From positions 1 through 36,620 of the forward strand of contig NZ_JQKI01000060.1 in the NCBI RefSeq assembly GCF_000745965.1: DNA of 36,620 bases, written 5' to 3'. This document shows, in pieces, positions 17,363 through 25,768 of this stretch (within the stretch, counting starts at the first letter, position 1; each line of letters starts with the position of its first letter). A program made the translations under genes and the position numbers. Source of the stretch: Edaphobacter aggregans DSM 19364. GTDB lineage: Bacteria > Acidobacteriota > Terriglobia > Terriglobales > Acidobacteriaceae. Below the pieces are notes generated by a model, which was not told where the DNA came from, made no database searches, and was given only the letters and a program-made list of their open reading frames with translations.

Positions 17363-17760
17363 TGAATTCCTCAGTTTGGGTAGGGTACGCGGAGCTATGT
17401 TCCTGATGTTCCGGAGGTAAGAGTATTGGGTATAGAACTGCATCGCTCCATACTTCTCATGCTTCCAGAATGCTTGCAGCCAATCGAAGGTGGCTTGTTG
17501 AATGGCGCGGTTGTTTGTGTTGGGAGAACCAAAACCTCCAAAGCCGATAATGGCCCGCGGATTTTTTGTGTTGGTGGTACGATCTGCGTTTCTTGGTGAA
17601 GTGTGTGAAAACTGTGACTTGTTGCCCATGCTTCGCTGACGGGATGAGGCGTAAATGGTGGCAATGTCGCTCTGGGTGTTTTTCCTACGAAAAATGTCTT
17701 CGAGGTCGACGAATCCGCCAAGCGTAAATATCGCGTCCCCGACTTTGAATGATGTTAGTG
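17345..17760 (-). pseudogene. Internally deleted outer-membrane porin
   Basis: The minus strand reads KVGDAIFTLGGFVDLEDIFR and RKNTQSDIATIYASS, which resembles the N-terminal part of DcaP-like and related acidobacterial porins. It passes after about 30 residues straight into TNNRAIQQATFDWLQAFWKH and YGAMQFYTQYSYLRNI, which resembles the C-terminal strands. Roughly 300 residues of barrel appear to be missing. There is no signal peptide, and the last strand runs in frame into the thiC fragment. The family call is from pattern memory, while the deletion inference follows from the juxtaposition of the two ends. Confidence 0.5.
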
Positions 17761-17791
17761 GACTTTGCTTATTCGGCTGTCCTCCCGTTGA

Positions 17792-18448
17792 CTATGAGAG
17801 AGTTTCAGTATCTGATGTAGGGCGCAGATCCACAGTAGTTGCCACGCGATTGGAGAGCGCGGATATTTTGCTATACAAACTCGATTCAAGCTCTTCGTCT
17901 CGAGACATAGATCCCTGGATCCGCAAAACAGACTGAGATTTGAAGCGACATCCCACAATTGAGGGCCTGTGTGGTTTTCTGAGAGGCTCTGCAGCGTCGC
18001 GATAGCAAGAAGTAATTGACCGAGGTCCAGTTGACCCTATTGGGGCAGCAGCATTTTTAACGCTCTGCCCCATTTGTGGCATCTGAAAGCACTTCGCACA
18101 TCTTCTGCGTTTTCTTAAGGTCGCAAGTTCCTCGCAATTTTCCCGCGCGACGCCGTAAATCGGGCCACAATCTCCTCGTCGGTCAGGCCTAACATTGACA
18201 GCCACAATCTCTGACTCGGTGGTGATTCGATTTCCATTTGGCTGAATAAGCGAGGTTTCCTGGATTAGTTTCCGTCCAGCCTCGCCGCTCGCGAGCACGC
18301 GTAACGTTGGCCAGATTGGAGCTTCGCGTGGTCCGCGATCCCACTGCATGTCAGGACACGACCGAAGACAGGCAACACCCTTGCGTCCGTTTTCAGTTTG
18401 GAACCGAATGTGCAATCTCACAGTGAGCAAACGGCATTGGTTCGCCAC
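17792..18448 (-). CDS. Hypothetical protein, possibly decayed
   Basis: This 218-codon frame from GTG 18448 has coding-like composition. Segments include CLRSCPDMQWDRGP, LRVLASGEAGRKLIQETS, IVAVNVRPDRRGDCGPIYGV and LRKRRRCAKCFQMPQMGQSV. The Cys pairs (C-x3-C near the N-terminus, C-x2-C in the middle) could bind a metal. I do not recognise a family. No ribosome site precedes the start, although TAAAAT lies about 9 nt upstream. The C-terminal 70 residues look less protein-like, so a frameshift may have extended the frame. It shares its strand with the decayed porin and thiC fragment and may itself be a remnant. Confidence 0.35.
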   Translation of the reverse strand: MANQCRLLTVRLHIRFQTENGRKGVACLRSCPDMQWDRGPREAPIWPTLRVLASGEAGRKLIQETSLIQPNGNRITTESEIVAVNVRPDRRGDCGPIYGVARENCEELATLRKRRRCAKCFQMPQMGQSVKNAAAPIGSTGPRSITSCYRDAAEPLRKPHRPSIVGCRFKSQSVLRIQGSMSRDEELESSLYSKISALSNRVATTVDLRPTSDTETLS

Positions 18449-18505
18449 AATGATCGTATTTTAACAGGGGTGAGGTTCTGTTCGGCTCTTTCATAACATT
18501 ACGAG

Positions 18506-18521
18506 TGGCACAAGGGTTGCT
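18506..18521 (+). promoter_or_regulatory. Sigma-54 promoter
   Basis: TGGCAC at 18506-18511 and TTGCT at 18517-18521 are separated by exactly 5 nt. They match the -24/-12 consensus TGGCAC-N5-TTGCA in all but the last base. It lies 106 bp upstream of the receiver/FlgO fusion gene on the same strand and 1.5 kb downstream of the sigma-54 activator operon. It is the only match of this quality I found in the window. Confidence 0.8.
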
Positions 18522-18626
18522 TTTGGAGAGTTAGCGTGGAGATGACTCGGACATAAGCTTACCGGAAATAGGGTACAAATGACGGTCGGAACACAACCTT
18601 GGGGCGCCGTAAGTGTTGAAGGAAGC

Positions 18627-19826
18627 ATGAGCAACAAGATCACAGTTTTCAACGTTGATGACCATCCCGTGATGCGCGAGACTCTTGCCGGCATAATCAA
18701 TGCTCAACCGGACATGCATTTAATAGCGCAAGCTTCCAGCGGACGCGAGGCCATTGAAGGGTTTTGTCAACAGAGAGCAGATGTCACTCTCATGGATATC
18801 AGGCTTCCCGACATTAGCGGCATAGAGGCAATGAGGGCCATCCGCGCGCAATTTCCTGACGCACGTTTCATCATCTTGACGACCTTTGAGGACGACAACG
18901 AGATTCGGCGAGCCTCGACCGAAGGGGCACAAGCTTACCTGCTGAAAAGCAGGCCTCCTCGCGAGTTAGTCGATGCGATTCGCGAGGTTCACGCAGGCAA
19001 AAGGAAATCCCCGGGCTCAATCGCAGCCCAGTACGATACGATTTCAGAAGAGGCGATTCGCAATGAGCTCTCTCGAATTCTCGAGAGTTCGATGTTTGTT
19101 CAATCGGACCGACTTGGCCGATTTCTTCGCTTCACAGTCGAAACGACCCTGGCAGGCGACGGGCAGAGATTGAAGGAGTACTTGATTGGCACAGAGGTAT
19201 ACGATCGACCGCCTTCCTATCATCCCAGTGAAGACTCGATTGTTCGCAGCGAGGCTCGCCGGCTCCGGAGTAAATTAAAGGAATATTACGATTCTGTGGG
19301 TAAGGACGACTCCGTCTTTATCTACTACCGGCCTGGCAGTTATATGCCTGTCTTTCGGGCCCGACGCAGCCATGGTCCTAACGGCACTGTGACAGATGCC
19401 GCTCCGGGTGGGCTTTTCACTGGAGTACGGGGAATCCGTATAGCCGTCTTGCCTTTTTTGGACGCGTCCCACAGCGCCTTGTCTGGTGTTTGCGCCGAAT
19501 TGATCACCGATGAATTGATTCACGAATTAGTACGCACGGATGGGCTGTGCGTGACCGCCGCAAGTTCAGTGGCGCCACTGGTCGCGCAAGCTCTTGACGT
19601 TCCTTCTCTCGCCCGAAAACTTAATGTTCAGATCGTCTTTGAAGGGACCGTGCACGAGGACAACAACCTGCTGCGTATTACGTCACGGGTCGTCAACGCT
19701 GCAGACGGATTTCAGATCTGGTCAGAACGGCTCGAAACGGAACCAGATCCGCAAAAACTTTTTAAAGTCTCTGAGCGAATCGCATCGGCACTGATCAGTC
19801 GCATCCGGACCGGAGGCTGGAAGTAA
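18627..19826 (+). CDS. Receiver fused to an acidobacterial regulatory domain and a FlgO/TolB-like domain
   Basis: This 399-residue protein starts at ATG 18627 behind GAAGGAAGC. Residues 4-120 are a NarL-type receiver (acidic VDDHPV, Asp57 in LMDIRLPD, Lys107 in LLKSR). Residues 133-235 carry MFVQSDRLGRFLRFTVE, LKEYLIGTEVYDRPPSYHP and SIVRSEARRLRSKLKEYY, a domain common in acidobacterial regulators and adenylate-cyclase-like TPR proteins. Residues 258-395 (GIRIAVLPFLDAS, ELITDELIHELVRT, LRITSRVVNAADGFQIWSE) resemble the FlgO/TolB-N fold. There is no LuxR helix-turn-helix after the receiver, so the output differs from NarL. A sigma-54 promoter precedes it. It is probably controlled by the activator at 13953. 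Confidence 0.85.
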   Translation: MSNKITVFNVDDHPVMRETLAGIINAQPDMHLIAQASSGREAIEGFCQQRADVTLMDIRLPDISGIEAMRAIRAQFPDARFIILTTFEDDNEIRRASTEGAQAYLLKSRPPRELVDAIREVHAGKRKSPGSIAAQYDTISEEAIRNELSRILESSMFVQSDRLGRFLRFTVETTLAGDGQRLKEYLIGTEVYDRPPSYHPSEDSIVRSEARRLRSKLKEYYDSVGKDDSVFIYYRPGSYMPVFRARRSHGPNGTVTDAAPGGLFTGVRGIRIAVLPFLDASHSALSGVCAELITDELIHELVRTDGLCVTAASSVAPLVAQALDVPSLARKLNVQIVFEGTVHEDNNLLRITSRVVNAADGFQIWSERLETEPDPQKLFKVSERIASALISRIRTGGWK

Positions 19827-20064
19827 AGCGGTAAGTGCGGGGCGATGATGTTCTTCCACCAGTTGGAGTGGCCTACGTCGATCCAGACCTCCTTGAAACT
19901 ACTGACGACTTAGATCATGGAGCATCGTAGCTGTCGCAGCCTGGGTCGGGAATACCCGATTGATCGACAATATTTTTTTGCCTCCAGTTGCAGCGAAAGA
20001 AGAACATAAAAGTATTGCAAGCCGATGATTAGTCGAAATATCGATCAGGAGAGCCGAGTACAAC

Positions 20065-20424
20065 ATGTTGCGTAAACAATTGAAGTCCAAGATCCACCGT
20101 GCCACTGTGACCCGCTCCGATCTGAATTATGAGGGAAGCATCGCAGTCGATGCGAAGCTGTTGCAAGCCGCGGATATCCAGCCCTTCGAAGCTGTACATG
20201 TCTGGAACGTCACCAACGGTAGCAGACTCCAGACCTATGCTCTTCCAGTCGAAGAGGGTTCAGGAGAAATCTGTATCAATGGGGCGGCGGCGAGACTTGC
20301 TCAGGCCGGGGATCTAGTAATCATCGCAAGTTTCGCCTGGCTGAGCGAAGAAGAGGCAAGCAGACTACAACCTCGCCTTGTTTTTGTGGATTCAAAGAAC
20401 CAAATCATGGCTCACAAGTTCTGA
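20065..20424 (+). CDS. panD: Aspartate 1-decarboxylase proenzyme
   Basis: This 119-residue PanD makes beta-alanine from aspartate for pantothenate and CoA synthesis. The self-cleavage site is visible as NYEGSIAVDA with Gly24-Ser25, where Ser25 becomes the pyruvoyl group. The substrate residues are in HVWNVTNGSRLQTYA. GSGEICINGAAARLAQAGDL and the C-terminal VFVDSKNQIM complete the double-psi barrel. Length is normal. The start ATG 20065 is preceded by GGAGAGCC. It stands alone: 238 bp without a gene upstream, then IS91 remnants downstream. CoA demand by the oxalate pathway is a possible but unproven link. Confidence 0.95.
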   Translation: MLRKQLKSKIHRATVTRSDLNYEGSIAVDAKLLQAADIQPFEAVHVWNVTNGSRLQTYALPVEEGSGEICINGAAARLAQAGDLVIIASFAWLSEEEASRLQPRLVFVDSKNQIMAHKF

Positions 20425-20716
20425 ACTATGCTCTACACAAGTTGAAGACCGAGGATGGGAATCAGCTTCTCTCATCGAGGATTCAAGGAGAACTCGGCGT
20501 GTACCCTTTGAGGTAGCTAATGCGATAAGCGTTCGGGCTGAATCCTAGCCCATTCGAAGCTTTTATCCGCGTCGGTACGAGCATGCGAAACGCATACCGA
20601 CACGCAGGCATGCCGTAATTAAGAACGCATCGTCCATTGTTAGGAACACTGAAGTTGTCGCTCGCCGAGATGACCTGCGAAGCGCCCGGACGCAACTTCT
20701 CTGCTAGAAACTCCAA

Positions 20717-20968
20717 GTGGAGCCCAGAGGCTTCCCCCGCATCCGCTACTTCGGTTGGCTCGCCAACCGTAAACGCAGAGAGTTGCTGCCGATCTGCCGC
20801 TGCCTCCTCCACCAATCCCTGCAGGCAACTGCTGCATCGTTGTCCAGCAAGCTTACTACCTGGCCATGCCCTCACTGCCACGGCCCCATGCGCGTGGTCG
20901 AGCGGCTTACCGCTGCCCAGATCGCCTTCGCCGAAACCAGACTGGCATGTACGTATGACACCTCTTGA
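20717..20968 (+). pseudogene. IS91-family transposase, C-terminal remnant
   Basis: The frame carries PRGFPRIRYFGWLANRKRRE followed by WPCPHCHGPMRVVERLTAAQ and ends in TYDTS. These are the last two conserved blocks of IS91/ISCR-type HUH transposases: the 'RHFG.LANR' helix and a C-terminal zinc-ribbon-like CPHC block. Only one CxxC pair is retained here. An in-frame TAG lies just upstream, and the HUH and tyrosine motifs are missing. The 200 bp that follow are GC-rich and have no genuine gene; they correspond to the IS 3' end. Confidence 0.8.
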
Positions 20969-21225
20969 GCGCCCGCTGAACCCGACCCATTGCGCATGCC
21001 TCTCGCCATGCTCTCTGAACGTCTGCCCCGTGCCTCGAAACGGCCGTGTGACCATCGAAGTCACCAACACTCTGTGCCCTGACCGCATGCAGGATGCGCA
21101 CTCCCCACATTCCGGAGTTCGTCGCTTGCCGCGCTTCTCACCAGCCCCTCCAGCCATCAACGGGGCTGAAAACCCATAGCCCCGAGCACCCTGCCCTCAC
21201 CGCACCATCGGCTTACTTCTTACGG

Positions 21226-21297
21226 CTCTATCCGAACCGCTCCCCGAACAGGTCGAGCCTCGTCGAATGATGTTGGTATGGAGCGGTTCCGATAGAG
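21226..21297. repeat. Inverted repeat at the IS91 remnant terminus
   Basis: CTCTATCCGAACCGCTCC at 21226-21243 and GGAGCGGTTCCGATAGAG at 21280-21297 are reverse complements with a single mismatch, around a 36-nt loop. The position 260 bp beyond the transposase stop fits the terminal hairpin of an IS91-like element. It may mark the right boundary of the insertion, just before the sdh promoter. Confidence 0.6.
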
Positions 21298-21404
21298 TAC
21301 GACCGTCATCCACCAATCAGCGTCAAGTGGGCAGCGTTGTCTCCGAGTCCTGCAACTGGCTGTTCTCAAGACCCTCATCCAGACGAGAGTTGCAAAATTC
21401 TGAT

Positions 21405-21435
21405 TTGCAAAAGTATCTTTTGCGGCTAGTATTAT
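21405..21435 (+). promoter_or_regulatory. sdh promoter with palindromic operator
   Basis: GCAAAAGTATCTTTTGC at 21407-21423 is a perfect 7-3-7 palindrome. It lies between a possible -35 TTGCAA (21405-21410) and a -10 TAGTAT or TATTAT (21427-21432 or 21430-21435). A further TTGCAAAA half-site at 21390-21397 stands 15 bp upstream. A regulator bound here would block the promoter of the succinate dehydrogenase operon. The dyad does not match the Rex or Fnr consensus. Confidence 0.5.
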
Positions 21436-21454
21436 GACCGACGTGGGGGCACCC

Positions 21455-22213
21455 ATGGCGAAGCCTTCTGCAGTTGTTCAGATCGGCGGTTTCGGTAGTA
21501 CGCTGCGTCGGGATGCGTGGTGGGTTGAACTTGTGCCGGTTGTCATATTGCTGGGCACGTTCAGCATCTACGCCACCTTTCGCGCCTTCGAAGGAAAGTT
21601 CTATGCGTGGGGGCCTTACCTATCTCCGTTTTATTCCCCTCTGATCGATCCTGAGCACCACTGGTGGCGGTTCTCCCCGGCACTTTTGATTCTGGCAGGA
21701 CCGCTGGGATTCCGGGCGAGCTGCTACTACTACCGGAAGGCGTATTATCGCGCGTTCTTTCTCGATCCGCCCGCTTGCGCGGTGAGCGAAGGAGGCAGAG
21801 GAGCGTACCGTGGTGAGACTCGCTTTCCATTCATTCTGCAAAACCTCCATCGCTGGTTTCTTTACCTCGCATTTGTATATCTCGCCTTCCTGTGGCCGGA
21901 CGCAATTCGCGCTTTCTTTTTCCCAGACGGGTTTGGAATCGGCGTGGGCTCACTTGTCCTGCTGGTCAATATCGTCTTGCTGACTCTCTACACTCTTTCG
22001 TGCCACTCCCTGCGTCACCTGGCGGGAGGAAAGTTCGATTGCTTCTCCTGCACGTCGTTTGGCCCCACGCGTCATACTGCGTGGCGATGGCTCAGCGGTC
22101 TGAATGAACGCCACATGCTCTATGCCTGGATGAGTCTCATCTCAGTGGGCCTTGCCGATCTCTACGTGCGCATGGTCTCCGCAGGTCTCCTCAAGGATAT
22201 TCGACTCCTGTGA
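21455..22213 (+). CDS. Succinate dehydrogenase membrane anchor (SdhC-like)
   Basis: This 252-residue protein has about five membrane segments: near VVILLGTFSIYATF, FSPALLILAGPLGF, FLYLAFVYLAFLW, LVLLVNIVLLTLYTLS and LYAWMSLISVGLADLY. His residues in LQNLHRWF and in SCHSLRHLAGG are candidates for haem b ligation. Its size, its place in front of sdhA and the absence of a separate sdhD suggest the single-subunit anchor type seen with actinobacterial and acidobacterial SdhABC. Position 21455 is preferred over ATG 21434 because GGGGG precedes it and the likely -10 overlaps 21434; the choice is uncertain. Its stop overlaps the sdhA start by 4 bp (GTGA), so the two are translationally coupled. Confidence 0.75.
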   Translation: MAKPSAVVQIGGFGSTLRRDAWWVELVPVVILLGTFSIYATFRAFEGKFYAWGPYLSPFYSPLIDPEHHWWRFSPALLILAGPLGFRASCYYYRKAYYRAFFLDPPACAVSEGGRGAYRGETRFPFILQNLHRWFLYLAFVYLAFLWPDAIRAFFFPDGFGIGVGSLVLLVNIVLLTLYTLSCHSLRHLAGGKFDCFSCTSFGPTRHTAWRWLSGLNERHMLYAWMSLISVGLADLYVRMVSAGLLKDIRLL

Positions 22214-23937
22214 CCCTTGCGTACGAAACACACGAACACGACGTACTCATCATCGGCGCGGGCGGCGCGGGTCTGCGGGCGGCAATCGAAGCCCTGGCCC
22301 AGGACGTAACCGTCGGCGTCGTGTGCAAGTCCCTGCTTGGCAAAGCGCACACGGTAATGGCTGAAGGCGGCATCGCCGCGGCAATGGCGAACGTGGATGC
22401 GGCAGACGACTGGCGCGCGCACTTTCGCGACACCATGTGCGGCGGAAAATTCCTGAACAACTGGCGCATGGCCCAGCTTCACGCCCAGGAAGCTCCCGAA
22501 CGCGTGCGCGAACTGGAGCAATGGGGTGCCCTCTTCGATCGCACAGAGAGTGGTGAGATTCTGCAACGAGCCTTCGGCGGCCATACCTTCAAACGGCTGT
22601 GTCATGTCGGTGACCGCACTGGGCTCGAGATGATCCGTACCTTGCAGGATCGCGGCGTGCACCAGGGCATCGACGTTTACATGGAGTGCACCATCACGCG
22701 TCTGCTCAAAGACGGCGACCGTATCGCCGGCGCCTTCGGCTACTGGCGCGAACAGGGGCGCTTCGTCGTCTTCAAGGCAAAATCTGTCGTCATTTGCACG
22801 GGCGGCATCGGCAAAGCCTGGAAGATCACTTCGAATTCGTGGGAATACACAGGTGACGGCATGGCCCTTGCCTTTGATGCAGGCGCCGACCTGATGGACA
22901 TGGAGTTTGTCCAGTTTCATCCCACCGGGATGGTGTGGCCTCCGGGCGTGCAAGGCATTCTCGTGACCGAAGCGGTGCGCGGCGAAGGCGGCATCCTACG
23001 CAACAAGAATGGCGAGCGCTTCATGGAGCGCTACGACCCCAAGAAGCTCGAGCTATCCACCCGCGATGTCGTCGCACGTTCGATTTACACGGAAGTGCGT
23101 GAGGGTCGCGGCACCGAGCACGGTGGCGCCTTCCTCGACATCTCTCACAAGCCCCCAGACTACGTAAAGCGAAAGCTACCCAGCATGTATCACCAGTTTC
23201 TGGAACTGGCCGATGTGGACATCACGAAGGAGCCCATGGAGGTCGGCCCGACGTGTCACTACATGATGGGGGGAATCCGTGTGGATGCAGAGTCGGCACA
23301 GAGCACAATTCCGGGGCTCTTTGCAGCGGGAGAATCAGCTGTTGGCCTTCACGGTGCAAACCGGCTGGGCGGCAATTCACTCTCTGATCTGCTTGTGTTC
23401 GGCCGGCGCGCCGGACTGGCGGCCGCCGAGCACGCCAAGCGGAGCCCGGCACCCGCAATCGACTCTTTGCAAATTGAGGATGCGGAACGGCAGATGCTTG
23501 TGCCCTTCGAGCGCTCCGGCGGCGAAAGCCCTTACCCGATAAACGATGATTTGCAGCGTGTTATGCAGACCCTTGTCGGCATCTTTCGCAACGACGAAGA
23601 CCTGCGACGGGCTTTATCAGAGATCGACACGCTGAAAGAGCGCGCGTCCCGCGCGCATGCGGAAGGTTCGCGGCTCTTCAACCCCGGCTGGCACCTTGCG
23701 CGCGACCTGCAAAGCATGTTGACCATCGCCGAAGCGGTCACGCGCAGCGCGCTCGCGCGTCGCGAGAGCCGGGGCGCTCACAGCCGCATCGATTACCCCG
23801 GCTTGGATGATGCGTGGGGAAAGATGCATAATGTCGTGGTGAAAAAGGCGGACACGATGACGCTCTTCGAAGCACCCGTCCTCGAGATGCCAGATGACCT
23901 GAAGCAATTGCTCGTAGAGGAGAGTGGAGCTAAATAA
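22210..23937 (+). CDS. sdhA: Succinate dehydrogenase flavoprotein subunit
   Basis: This 575-residue SdhA oxidises succinate to fumarate with covalently bound FAD. The Rossmann motif is VLIIGAGGAGLRAAIEA (12-28). The FAD-linking His is His47 in KAHTVMAEGGIAAAMA. The dicarboxylate site includes HPTG (237-240) and TEAVRGEGG (253-261), followed by HYMMGGIRVDAE and AAGESAVGLHGANRLGGNSL. The C-terminal domain is complete. The GTG start overlaps the anchor gene stop. Together with the iron-sulfur subunit 12 bp downstream it forms respiratory complex II at the inner membrane. The alternative of a fumarate reductase cannot be excluded by sequence. Confidence 0.95.
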   Translation: MTLAYETHEHDVLIIGAGGAGLRAAIEALAQDVTVGVVCKSLLGKAHTVMAEGGIAAAMANVDAADDWRAHFRDTMCGGKFLNNWRMAQLHAQEAPERVRELEQWGALFDRTESGEILQRAFGGHTFKRLCHVGDRTGLEMIRTLQDRGVHQGIDVYMECTITRLLKDGDRIAGAFGYWREQGRFVVFKAKSVVICTGGIGKAWKITSNSWEYTGDGMALAFDAGADLMDMEFVQFHPTGMVWPPGVQGILVTEAVRGEGGILRNKNGERFMERYDPKKLELSTRDVVARSIYTEVREGRGTEHGGAFLDISHKPPDYVKRKLPSMYHQFLELADVDITKEPMEVGPTCHYMMGGIRVDAESAQSTIPGLFAAGESAVGLHGANRLGGNSLSDLLVFGRRAGLAAAEHAKRSPAPAIDSLQIEDAERQMLVPFERSGGESPYPINDDLQRVMQTLVGIFRNDEDLRRALSEIDTLKERASRAHAEGSRLFNPGWHLARDLQSMLTIAEAVTRSALARRESRGAHSRIDYPGLDDAWGKMHNVVVKKADTMTLFEAPVLEMPDDLKQLLVEESGAK

Positions 23938-23949
23938 CGGAGGCAGGCT

Positions 23950-24711
23950 GTGGCTGATGTCCCGATAGCGCAGGCGACGTTGCAGGTCTTCCGGGGTAAC
24001 CGGGAGGATGGCAAGGCTGTTGACTATCAAGTCCCGCTCGTTCCCGGGATGGTTGTGCTCGATGCGCTGCATTCGGTTCAGGCACACCAGGCACCCGATC
24101 TCGCCGTTCGCTGGAATTGCAAGGCGGGTAAATGCGGCTCCTGCTCAGCCGAGGTCAACGGCCATCCGCGGCTCACGTGCAAGACGCGCATGGACTCGCT
24201 TCCACTCGACCAGCCCATCACCATTTTTCCCATGAAGGCATTCCCAGTCATCAAGGATCTGGTGACGGACGTCTCCTGGAATTTCAAGGTGAATCAAAAG
24301 ATCCCGCCCTTCCAGCCACGTGCCGGCGTCGAGTGGAAGATGTACCAACGCGATGTGGACCGCGTGCAGGAGTTCCGCAAATGCATTGAGTGCTTCCTCT
24401 GCCAGGATGTCTGCCACGTTCTGCGCGAGCACGGCAAACAGGAGGAGTTTGGTGGACCGCGTTTCTTCGTGCGCACGGCTTCGCTTGAGATGCATCCGCT
24501 TGACGACGTCTCGCGGGCCAACGTGTTGAAGGAGCAACTGGGCCTTGGGCTATGCAACATCACCAAGTGCTGCACCGAGGTGTGCCCTGAAGATATCCAT
24601 ATCACGGACAATGCCATCATCCCGCTCAAGGAGCGGGTCGTGGATGAATACTATGATCCGCTGCTCATGCTTGTCCGCAAGATCCGCAGCGCCGGAAAAG
24701 CTCATTTGTAA
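23950..24711 (+). CDS. sdhB: Succinate dehydrogenase iron-sulfur subunit
   Basis: This 253-residue SdhB passes electrons from SdhA to the quinone. The [2Fe-2S] ligands are Cys57, Cys62, Cys65 and Cys77 in WNCKAGKCGSCSAEVNG and LTCKTR. The second domain has CIECFLCQDVC (145-155) and CNITKCCTEVCPE (202-214) for the [4Fe-4S] and [3Fe-4S] clusters. The first cluster lacks the CxxxxC spacing variants of NAD-type ferredoxins, which supports complex II. The start is GTG with GGAGG 9 nt upstream. It lies 12 bp after sdhA and is followed 13 bp later by a small repeat protein on the same strand, so one transcript is likely. Confidence 0.95.
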   Translation: MADVPIAQATLQVFRGNREDGKAVDYQVPLVPGMVVLDALHSVQAHQAPDLAVRWNCKAGKCGSCSAEVNGHPRLTCKTRMDSLPLDQPITIFPMKAFPVIKDLVTDVSWNFKVNQKIPPFQPRAGVEWKMYQRDVDRVQEFRKCIECFLCQDVCHVLREHGKQEEFGGPRFFVRTASLEMHPLDDVSRANVLKEQLGLGLCNITKCCTEVCPEDIHITDNAIIPLKERVVDEYYDPLLMLVRKIRSAGKAHL

Positions 24712-24724
24712 AAGGAAGGGCACC

Positions 24725-25231
24725 ATGACATACGAGCTGAAACGTATTTCGTCCGCAGCCATCACCGAGGCCATCGCAAAGGCGGAACGCTACCGCAGCC
24801 TCAGCGAACCGGAAGAAGCAGAGTCGATCTGTCGCGATATCCTGATCATCGCACCACAACATCAACTTGCATTGCGGTTGCTTGGGCTTGCCCTTACAGA
24901 TCAGTTCACGGGCGGCTCGTCCGATCGTTACCGCGAAGCGGAAGCGACATTTCAGCAGCTCAACGACACTTATGAGCGGCTCTACTATGCAGGGATTTTA
25001 TACGAACGACGCGCGAAGGCGCAGCTCCACGCCGGCCTCCCATCTCATACATTAATGCCGCTCTTCGACCAGGCTCTGCGCGCATTCGCAGAGGCCGAAG
25101 AGGTTCGTCCAGCAGGAAACGATGATGCCATCCTTCGCTGGAATCGCTGCGTACGCCTGCTGCAAACCACAACCTACGTATGGGAACAGGAACCCTCTCC
25201 GATCGATGTACAGGATGCACCCCCGATATAG
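24725..25231 (+). CDS. Small TPR-like protein at the end of the sdh operon
   Basis: This 168-residue, mostly helical cytoplasmic protein has tetratricopeptide-like pairs: KAERYRSLSEPEEAESICRD, LALRLLGLALTDQF, AEATFQQLNDTYERLYYAGI and FDQALRAFAEAEEVRP. These give about three to four repeats. No signal peptide or membrane segment is visible. ATG 24725 has AAGGAAGGG upstream and lies 13 bp after sdhB, so it is very probably co-transcribed. A role in assembly or protein interaction of the Sdh complex is a guess from location alone. Confidence 0.75.
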   Translation: MTYELKRISSAAITEAIAKAERYRSLSEPEEAESICRDILIIAPQHQLALRLLGLALTDQFTGGSSDRYREAEATFQQLNDTYERLYYAGILYERRAKAQLHAGLPSHTLMPLFDQALRAFAEAEEVRPAGNDDAILRWNRCVRLLQTTTYVWEQEPSPIDVQDAPPI

Positions 25232-25422
25232 GCGACGGTTTGTCCTCTTCCAGGTTGGCGAGATAACAGCACGAGAGGCCGCGGCGGACTGCTTCATGCA
25301 TCTGCGTCGCCAATCCTCGCGGCGAAAGCTTCCAAGGCTTTCAGAGTCGTGGTCAGAGATGGGATCGAACTGCGAACCCCGATTTCGGACGTCGGCAAGC
25401 CGGAAGTTGACCAATTATTTCC

Positions 25423-25655
25423 AGAACGTCGATAAGGACCTCTATGAGCTTGAGCCCGAGGATGCCGCTAGGGTCAGGAGTACGCCGGGTTCGCTCGGCG
25501 AGGTACTCGACGCGTTGGAAAGCGATCACGACTGGCTGTTGCAGGGTGATGTGTTCACGCCGGACGTGATCAAACGTGGATCACTTACGAACGAGAGCGT
25601 GAGCTTGCGCTGTGAACTTGCGCCCCGTACCCTACGAATTTTTCCTGTACTTCGG
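25423..25655 (+). pseudogene. glnA 3' remnant (glutamine synthetase type I)
   Basis: The plus strand reads DKDLYELEPEDAARVRSTPG, LGEVLDALESDHDWLLQGDV and FTPDVIK, the C-terminal block of type I glutamine synthetase. WITYERERELAL and RPVPYEFFLYF then continue in other frames. At least two frameshifts are present, and the N-terminal 370 or so residues (ATP and glutamate sites) are missing. It lies in an otherwise gene-free stretch from 25232 to 25768 and marks past rearrangement between the sdh and hydantoinase clusters. Confidence 0.82.
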
Positions 25656-25768
25656 CCCTGTAATTCTGAGGCGCCACGAGGATCGCATTTCTGCGCGATT
25701 ATGTACCTGCGAGTCGCAGGAGGCCGATAATAGGTCAAGCAAGTCGTTCGCGCCGCAGGAGGTATGAA

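Noticed and set aside
20483..21160. 225-codon minus-strand frame over the IS91 remnant
   Set aside because: The opposite strand carries clear IS91 transposase motifs; this frame has low-complexity composition and no recognisable domain.
25351..25412. tRNA gene on the minus strand
   Set aside because: Acceptor ends pair over 5 bp and a T-loop-like TTCGATC exists, but the T-stem does not pair and there is no D-arm, so it is kept only as a possible relic.
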